From Acinetobacter boissieri (lineage in GTDB: Bacteria > Pseudomonadota > Gammaproteobacteria > Pseudomonadales > Moraxellaceae): a DNA stretch of 64,000 nt. The number at the start of each line of letters is the position of its first letter. Positions within the stretch are counted from its first letter, which is position 1. The stretch lies in contig NZ_FMYL01000002.1 in the NCBI RefSeq assembly GCF_900096955.1, positions 186,001 through 250,000 of the forward strand, in the 5' to 3' direction. A program made the position numbers and the translations under genes. Under the pieces are notes generated by a model. The model was given only the letters and a program-made list of their open reading frames with translations, was not told the origin of the DNA and ran no database searches. Shown here in pieces: positions 58,747 through 64,000 of this stretch.

Positions 58747-59913
58747 TTATAAGCCACTAGCATCGCGTAATGCTTGCATTTTATCGGTTTTTTCCCAAGT
58801 AAATGCATGGTCTGAACCATCACGGCCGAAGTGGCCATAAGTCGCTGTTTGTTGGTACATTGGCTGAATTAAGTTAAGCATACGTGTAATACCATATGGT
58901 CTTAAATCAAAGTGTTCACGAATCAAAGCAATAATCAGTGATTCATCTACTTTAGCTGTGCCAAATGTATTAATTGAAATGGATGTTGGTTCTGCAACAC
59001 CAATGGCATAACTGACTTGAATTTCACATTTGTCGGCAAGGCCAGCAGCAACAACATTTTTAGCAACATAGCGACCTGCATAAGCTGCTGAACGGTCTAC
59101 CTTTGATGGGTCTTTTCCAGAAAAAGCACCACCACCATGGCGTGCCATACCACCATAAGTATCAACAATAATCTTACGACCTGTTAGACCACAGTCACCT
59201 ACAGGGCCACCAATAACAAATTTTCCTGTAGGGTTGATATGGAATTTGGTACTAGCATGAAACATATCGGCAGGAATAATTGGTTTGATAATTTCTTCAA
59301 TAACAGCTTCTTTGAGTTGCTCTTGTGAAATGTCTGGGTCATGCTGTGTAGACAGTACAACGGCATCTAAACGTACTGGACGACCATTTTCATACGCAAA
59401 AGTCACTTGGCTTTTTGCGTCTGGGCGTAACCATGCCAACGTGCCATTACGGCGTAGTCTTGCTTGTTGTTCCATTAGACGATGTGCGTAAGATACGGGC
59501 GCAGGCATGAGTACATCTGTTTCACGGCTTGCGTAGCCAAACATGAGTCCTTGGTCACCTGCACCTTGATCTTCAGCATTTTGACGGTCAACTCCTTGCG
59601 CAATTTCAGGAGATTGTTTACCAATCATGTTAATCACAGCACATGTTGAACCATCAAAACCTAAGTCAGAGTGGTTGTAGCCAATGTCGTTGACTGTTTT
59701 GCGAACGATAGACTCCATATCTATATTTGCTGTAGTCGTAACTTCACCCGCTAGTACAACAGCCCCTGTTTTTACTAATGTTTCACAGGCAACCCGACCA
59801 TGAGGGTCTTCTTTTAAGATAGCATCTAGAATTGCATCACTAATTTGGTCGGCCATTTTATCTGGATGACCTTCGCTTACAGATTCCGAAGTAAAAACAG
59901 CGTACTCGCGCAT
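58747..59913 (-). CDS. metK: S-adenosylmethionine synthetase
   Basis: Makes SAM from ATP and methionine in the cytoplasm. Signature blocks are [19 protein letters not shown] at the N-terminus, [12 protein letters not shown], and [19 protein letters not shown] (catalytic loop region). Length 388 residues. AGGAC precedes the ATG. I saw no SAM riboswitch upstream. It is on the opposite strand to tkt, with the LEA-like gene between them. Confidence 0.98.
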   Translation of the reverse strand: MREYAVFTSESVSEGHPDKMADQISDAILDAILKEDPHGRVACETLVKTGAVVLAGEVTTTANIDMESIVRKTVNDIGYNHSDLGFDGSTCAVINMIGKQSPEIAQGVDRQNAEDQGAGDQGLMFGYASRETDVLMPAPVSYAHRLMEQQARLRRNGTLAWLRPDAKSQVTFAYENGRPVRLDAVVLSTQHDPDISQEQLKEAVIEEIIKPIIPADMFHASTKFHINPTGKFVIGGPVGDCGLTGRKIIVDTYGGMARHGGGAFSGKDPSKVDRSAAYAGRYVAKNVVAAGLADKCEIQVSYAIGVAEPTSISINTFGTAKVDESLIIALIREHFDLRPYGITRMLNLIQPMYQQTATYGHFGRDGSDHAFTWEKTDKMQALRDASGL

Positions 59914-60050
59914 GAAAGTCCTATAGCAGTAATTTTTTAAAGACCAAGCATTTTACATTGAGTTCGGTAGAATCACTAGAGGCAGTTGCATTAATTGAAT
60001 AAAATTCTTGCAAAGAAACAATTCTTTTAGTTTTATTCATTATTTTTGTT

Positions 60051-60087
60051 AAAAAAAAGCCTGTTTTGAGATTAAACAGGCTTTTAA
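60051..60087 (-). terminator. Terminator after the LEA-like gene
   Basis: Arms AAAAGCCTGTTT / AAACAGGCTTTT with A/T runs on both sides, just past the stop codon of the minus-strand LEA-like gene. Confidence 0.9.
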
Positions 60088-60100
60088 ATGGGTGAGTCGA

Positions 60101-60727
60101 TTAATTAGTAATAGCTTGTTTTAAGCTATCTACTTTATTACCAGCATCTTTTCTCATTTCTCCAGTTTTTTCTGAAACAGCTTGAGTCTCTTTTTTCAAG
60201 CTTTGGTTCATTTGAGCTGTCTTTTCTTTGCTGTAGCCTTTGGTTTTATCCCATTTTTCACTAGTATAATTTTTGCTTTTGTCCCATTTGTCTGCAGTAT
60301 AGTTCTTTGTCTTATCCCATTTGCCTGCTGTATCTGTTTTGGTTTTATTCAATGCTTCTGATGTGTACTTTTTTCCTTCATTCGCCGTTTTTTCAACAGA
60401 TTGTTTGTTTTTTTCATAGCTATGTTTTGTTGCATCTTTAGCCTCAGTATACTTATCTTTCACTGTGGTGTCTGCTTTGCTCGAATCTGTTTTAATGTTG
60501 TTACCTGCTGCATTTGTTTTTTCTTCAGCTTTTTGCCAAGCTTGTTTAGCATCACCTTTTAGATCTTCTGCACGTGTCGTTGCAGATTTTTTAACGTCTT
60601 GATAGTCCTGTGAAATTGTTTGTAGGACGCCATTGCTATTGGTTGCTGTTTCAGCAGCATGTGTAAATGTGCTCAAACTGGCTATAGAGCAAAGAGTACC
60701 GACTAAAACTGTATTTTTAACTTTCAT
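60101..60727 (-). CDS. Exported repetitive LEA-like helical protein
   Basis: A 208-residue protein with a signal peptide ending near FTHAAE (about residue 25). The rest is Lys/Thr/Asp/Ala-rich with almost no large hydrophobics, like LEA group 3 or apolipoprotein-type amphipathic helices. Between about residues 135 and 172 a unit of roughly 11 residues repeats: KWDKTKNYTAD, KWDKSKNYTSE, KWDKTKGYSKE. The repeated Trp and Tyr mark one helix face. Such proteins are often linked to desiccation or envelope stress; that role is only a suggestion. AAGG precedes the ATG, and the gene is a single unit. Confidence 0.75.
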   Translation of the reverse strand: MKVKNTVLVGTLCSIASLSTFTHAAETATNSNGVLQTISQDYQDVKKSATTRAEDLKGDAKQAWQKAEEKTNAAGNNIKTDSSKADTTVKDKYTEAKDATKHSYEKNKQSVEKTANEGKKYTSEALNKTKTDTAGKWDKTKNYTADKWDKSKNYTSEKWDKTKGYSKEKTAQMNQSLKKETQAVSEKTGEMRKDAGNKVDSLKQAITN

Positions 60728-61185
60728 TGTTATACCTTAAATATATGAAACACATAATAATGTTAGCAATATTTAGATTTTTTGCTGTTAATAGATGTTT
60801 ATAAATTGGTTGAGTCCTGACATAGTCTTGTTGTGAAGTTGTAACTTAAAAAGGTTTCAAAATAGATCTGTTTGTACTTTTTAGCGTAATCAATCGTTCT
60901 TAATTTTCTATCGCTCACTAGAGGTTCAACCATGCCTTTAAAATAAACCAGTAATAGAAGCGCTGTCATTTACGATTTATGATTATCTTTAAAAATATGA
61001 CTTTGTTTATGCCACAGTCTTTAATTGTCACTAAAAAATACACATATTGAATGTTTTCTAGTAATAGAACCCCTTTTAGTACATAAATCATGACTTAGAG
61101 TCTTTACCCCGTCGCTTTTTTTTAAGACAATACGCACAGCTCAAATACCTATTCACATTTTTTGATTTATTTTTGGATCTGATCT
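60728..61185. other. Intergenic region before tkt
   Basis: About 460 AT-rich bases without a credible gene. It should hold divergent promoters for the LEA-like gene and tkt. A nine-base word GTAATAGAA occurs twice (60951 and 61061), probably by chance. I could not identify operators or a riboswitch. Confidence 0.4.
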
Positions 61186-63174
61186 ATGACTACCCCTTTA
61201 AATGAACGTCGCATTGCCAATGCGATTCGTGTATTAGCGATGGATGCTGTTCAACAAGCGAACTCAGGGCATCCAGGTGCACCAATGGGGATGGCAGATA
61301 TTGCTGATGTTGTATGGCGCGAATTTTTTAGCCACAACCCAACGAATCCACAATGGTTGAACCGCGACCGTTTTGTCCTTTCAAATGGCCATGGATCAAT
61401 GTTGCAATATGCACTGCTTCATTTAACAGGTTATGACTTATCTTTAGATGATTTAAAACAATTTAGACAACTTCATTCAAAAACACCAGGTCACCCAGAA
61501 TTGGGTTATGCACCAGGTATTGAAACAACAACAGGCCCTCTAGGTCAGGGTATTGCCAATGCAGTTGGTTTTGCTTTGGCAGAAAAAACCCTTGCTGCAC
61601 AATTTAATAAAGAAAACTTTGATGTCGTAAACCATTTCACGTATGTATTTTTAGGTGATGGTTGTTTAATGGAAGGTATTTCCCATGAGGCATGTTCTTT
61701 AGCGGGGACTTTAGGTCTAGGTAAACTCGTTGCTTACTACGATGACAATGGTATTTCCATTGATGGCGAAGTAGAAGGTTGGTTTAGTGATGATACAGAC
61801 CAGCGTTTTAAAGCATATGGTTGGCAAGTATTGCATGTAGATGGCCATGACCAAGATGCGATTCGTAACGCAACGGTTGAGGCAAGACAAGAGCTGAATA
61901 AGCCAACGCTTATTGTATGTAAAACAGTGATTGGTTTAGGTTCACCAAATAAACAAGGTAAAGAGTCAAGCCATGGTGCGCCACTAGGTACAGATGAGAT
62001 TGCATTAACACGCCAAGCGCTTGGTTGGGATACGCCAGCATTTGAAGTACCTGCAGACATCTATGATGCGTGGGATGCTAAAGAAAAAGGTCAACAGTCT
62101 GAATTACAATGGAATGCGTTGTTTGCCAAGTATGAGTCACAATACCCAACTGAAGCTGCAGAGCTATTACGCCGTACGCATGGTGACTTACCTGTAAACT
62201 TTGTGGCTCAAGCAGATGAGTTTATTACACAAACTGTAGCAAAAGCAGAAACTATTGCAACCCGTAAAGCAAGCCAAAATACGCTACAAGCATTTGGCCC
62301 ATTACTTCCAGAGTTTTTAGGTGGCTCGGCTGACTTGGCTGGTTCAAATTTAACACTATGGAAAGGTTGTGAAGGCGTACAAAACAATCCAGCAGGTAAC
62401 TACGTGTATTACGGTGTACGTGAGTTTGGTATGACAGCGATTGCAAATGGTGTTGCATTGCATGGCGGTTTTGTTCCTTATGTTGCAACATTCCTGATGT
62501 TTATGGAATATGCGCGTAATGCAGTACGTATGTCTGCATTAATGAAACAACGTGTCATTCATGTTTATACGCATGACTCGATTGGTTTGGGTGAAGATGG
62601 TCCAACGCACCAACCGATTGAACAAATTGCATCTTTACGTAATACACCTAACTTAAATACATGGCGCCCTGCCGACACTGTAGAGACAGCAGTGGCTTGG
62701 AAATCATCTTTATTACGTAAAGATGGCCCATCTGCATTGATTTTATCTCGTCAAAACTTGGCTTTCCAAACACGTACAGATGCACAAATTGCAAATATTG
62801 TGAAAGGTGGTTATGTGCTTGCTGAAGAAAAAGGTGAGTTGCAAGCAATTATTATTGCTACAGGTTCTGAGGTTGATCTTGCAATGCAAGCGTATGCTCA
62901 ATTAGAGGGTGTGCGTGTTGTGTCTATGCCATGTGCTGAAGAATTCATGAAGCAAGATGCTGCATACCGTGAATCAGTATTACCAGCTGCCATTCGTGCA
63001 CGTGTTGCGGTAGAAGCTGCACATGTAGATTACTGGTGGAAATTTGTTGGTTTAGATGGTCAAGTGATTGGTATGAGTACTTATGGCGAGTCTGCACCTG
63101 CAAAAGCATTGTTTGAGCATTTTGGTATTACTGTTGAAGCAATTGTAAATTCAGTAAAAACAATGACTGCTTAA
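61186..63174 (+). CDS. tkt: Transketolase
   Basis: Thiamine-diphosphate enzyme of the pentose phosphate pathway that moves two-carbon units between sugar phosphates. The N-terminal [12 protein letters not shown], the diphosphate/metal motif [14 protein letters not shown] and the central [16 protein letters not shown] are intact. Length 662 residues is typical. A weak GGAT site precedes the ATG. It is a single-gene unit closed by a strong terminator. Confidence 0.97.
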   Translation: MTTPLNERRIANAIRVLAMDAVQQANSGHPGAPMGMADIADVVWREFFSHNPTNPQWLNRDRFVLSNGHGSMLQYALLHLTGYDLSLDDLKQFRQLHSKTPGHPELGYAPGIETTTGPLGQGIANAVGFALAEKTLAAQFNKENFDVVNHFTYVFLGDGCLMEGISHEACSLAGTLGLGKLVAYYDDNGISIDGEVEGWFSDDTDQRFKAYGWQVLHVDGHDQDAIRNATVEARQELNKPTLIVCKTVIGLGSPNKQGKESSHGAPLGTDEIALTRQALGWDTPAFEVPADIYDAWDAKEKGQQSELQWNALFAKYESQYPTEAAELLRRTHGDLPVNFVAQADEFITQTVAKAETIATRKASQNTLQAFGPLLPEFLGGSADLAGSNLTLWKGCEGVQNNPAGNYVYYGVREFGMTAIANGVALHGGFVPYVATFLMFMEYARNAVRMSALMKQRVIHVYTHDSIGLGEDGPTHQPIEQIASLRNTPNLNTWRPADTVETAVAWKSSLLRKDGPSALILSRQNLAFQTRTDAQIANIVKGGYVLAEEKGELQAIIIATGSEVDLAMQAYAQLEGVRVVSMPCAEEFMKQDAAYRESVLPAAIRARVAVEAAHVDYWWKFVGLDGQVIGMSTYGESAPAKALFEHFGITVEAIVNSVKTMTA

Positions 63175-63190
63175 TTTTAAAAAGTGATCT

Positions 63191-63223
63191 AAAAAAGCCT
63201 CCGCAATGCCGGAGGCTTTTTTA
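63191..63223. terminator. Bidirectional terminator after tkt
   Basis: Arms AAAAAAGCCTCCG / CGGAGGCTTTTTT with a short loop, between convergent tkt and the DUF815-type ATPase gene. Confidence 0.93.
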
Positions 63224-63237
63224 TTGTCATTCATAAA

Positions 63238-64000
63238 TTAAAGTTGGCTAAGTTGTTGCATACCGGCCCAATGTTTAGAAAATTGATATGCGGCACGCCC
63301 TGAGCGTTGTCCTCGACTTTGGCTCCATCTTAATGCTTCAGCTCTCACATGTTCATTATATTCAAGACCTGATTTTTGTAGGTAGTGTTCTACAATCTCT
63401 AAATACAAATTTTGATCCATGGGATAAAAAGAAAGCCATAAGCCAAAACGATCAGAAAGGGAAATTTTTTCTTCAATGGCTTCTTGAGGATGCAACTCGT
63501 TGTATTGAGGGACATCAACACGAGTCACAGGTGTATTTTCATGCATAAACTCTGGTAGTAAATGTCGTCTGTTACTGGTTGCATAAACAATAAATTGGTT
63601 ATTACCAGACTGTAGTGAGCCATCTAGCGCGCTTTTTAAGCTACGGTAATTTTCATCTTCGGCATTAAATGCAAGATCATCACAGTAAATAATATATTTC
63701 TCTGGTCGGCCAACCAATAACTTCTCAATTAAATGTAGATCACATAAATCATTGCGTTCAATTTCAATCAGACGCAAACCTTGGCTTTGGTAAGAGTGTA
63801 ATAAAGATCTTACAATTGAAGATTTACCTGTACCACGTGAGCCTGTAAGTAAAATATCATTTGCAGGTAAGCCATGAAGGAACTGTAAGGTATTTTGAAT
63901 GATTTTTTCTTTTTGTCGCTCAATCCCTTTTAAATCATCTAAATAAATGGCTTTTGGATTATAAATCGGTATAAGTTGTTTATTTTTCCAATGGTAGGCA
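63238..64000 (-). CDS. DUF815-type AAA ATPase (5' end outside window)
   Basis: C-terminal 253 or so residues of an ATP-binding protein whose start lies beyond the window end. The frame stays open from 63777 to 64000: read by hand it contains a P-loop LLTGSRGTGKSS about 20 residues before LIEIERNDL, then the Walker B-like YIIYCDDLAF, the sensor-like VYATSNRRHLLPE, and LSDRFGLWLSFYP. This matches the DUF815 (YCII-neighbour) AAA family found in many proteobacteria, of unknown function. It is convergent with tkt. Confidence 0.85.
   Translation of the reverse strand, partial: AYHWKNKQLIPIYNPKAIYLDDLKGIERQKEKIIQNTLQFLHGLPANDILLTGSRGTGKSSIVRSLLHSYQSQGLRLIEIERNDLCDLHLIEKLLVGRPEKYIIYCDDLAFNAEDENYRSLKSALDGSLQSGNNQFIVYATSNRRHLLPEFMHENTPVTRVDVPQYNELHPQEAIEEKISLSDRFGLWLSFYPMDQNLYLEIVEHYLQKSGLEYNEHVRAEALRWSQSRGQRSGRAAYQFSKHWAGMQQLSQL

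Noticed and set aside
59914..60050. SAM riboswitch upstream of metK
   Set aside because: No SAM-riboswitch-like fold or conserved core was visible, and the hairpin there is the terminator of the LEA-like gene on the same strand.
60951..61070. GTAATAGAA repeated twice before tkt as operator sites
   Set aside because: A nine-base AT-rich repeat is expected by chance in a region of this composition and no symmetry supports a binding site.

Overview
The window is an ordinary, gene-dense stretch of a low-GC gammaproteobacterial chromosome. Protein sequences and gene neighbourhoods point to Moraxellaceae, most likely Acinetobacter or a close relative. Signs of this are a secreted mutarotase of the Acinetobacter type, surE followed directly by an nlpD-like gene with no pcm or rpoS, and many Acinetobacter-like housekeeping sequences. 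About 60 protein genes and one tRNA are visible. I see no insertion sequence, prophage, CRISPR array or rRNA. Start codons were moved to internal ATGs where Shine-Dalgarno spacing or family alignment favoured them. All family assignments come from recognising sequences and motifs, not from a search.

Layout. 1-5.5 kb: ttcA, an SCP2-domain protein, a short MltF-like lytic transglycosylase, tRNA-Ser(UGA), a pirin and the exported mutarotase. 5.9-11.5 kb: the conserved nudJ-mnmA-hflD-purB operon, the D,D-carboxypeptidase dacC and a small exported protein. 11.7-19 kb: surE, nlpD-like, grxD, a DUF2520 protein, trmB, a glutamine amidotransferase, a PIF1-type helicase and grxB. 19.3-22.2 kb: gabP and a very AT-rich MFS transporter that looks acquired. 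22.2-29.4 kb: lpxH-ppiB, glnS, an LRAT-like protein, an NCS2 purine permease, a YqiJ-like membrane protein, an M15 peptidase lipoprotein and fdxA. 29.6-34.5 kb: a small basic protein, mutS, a 2-hydroxyacid dehydrogenase and a DinB-family protein.

34.5-37.4 kb holds the most interesting locus. An outer-membrane protein gene is divergent from a three-gene operon encoding an exported FMN-binding protein, an ApbE-type flavin transferase and a four-helix protein with four membrane histidines. A good Fur-box match lies between the two arms. I read this as a candidate iron-regulated system that passes electrons through a covalent flavin, possibly for ferric reduction. The apbE frame has no conventional start codon covering its conserved N-terminus.

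37.4-46.6 kb: DUF423, rpoH, a TusA-family gene, a cold-shock gene, an RhlB-type helicase, nitroreductase, gpsA, sixA, and pyrD-cvpA-purF. 46.8-50.2 kb: a degenerate M48 peptidase homologue, a probable divergent HolD (Pol III psi), yqeY and rpsU. 50.3-57.7 kb: tsaD, DUF1653, an IMPACT-family protein, an acyltransferase, a tandem universal stress protein, an O-methyltransferase, a histidine acid phosphatase, bioB and ruvC. 57.9-64 kb: fxsA, a small protein, metK, a repetitive LEA-like exported protein, tkt and the C-terminal part of a DUF815-type ATPase cut by the window end.
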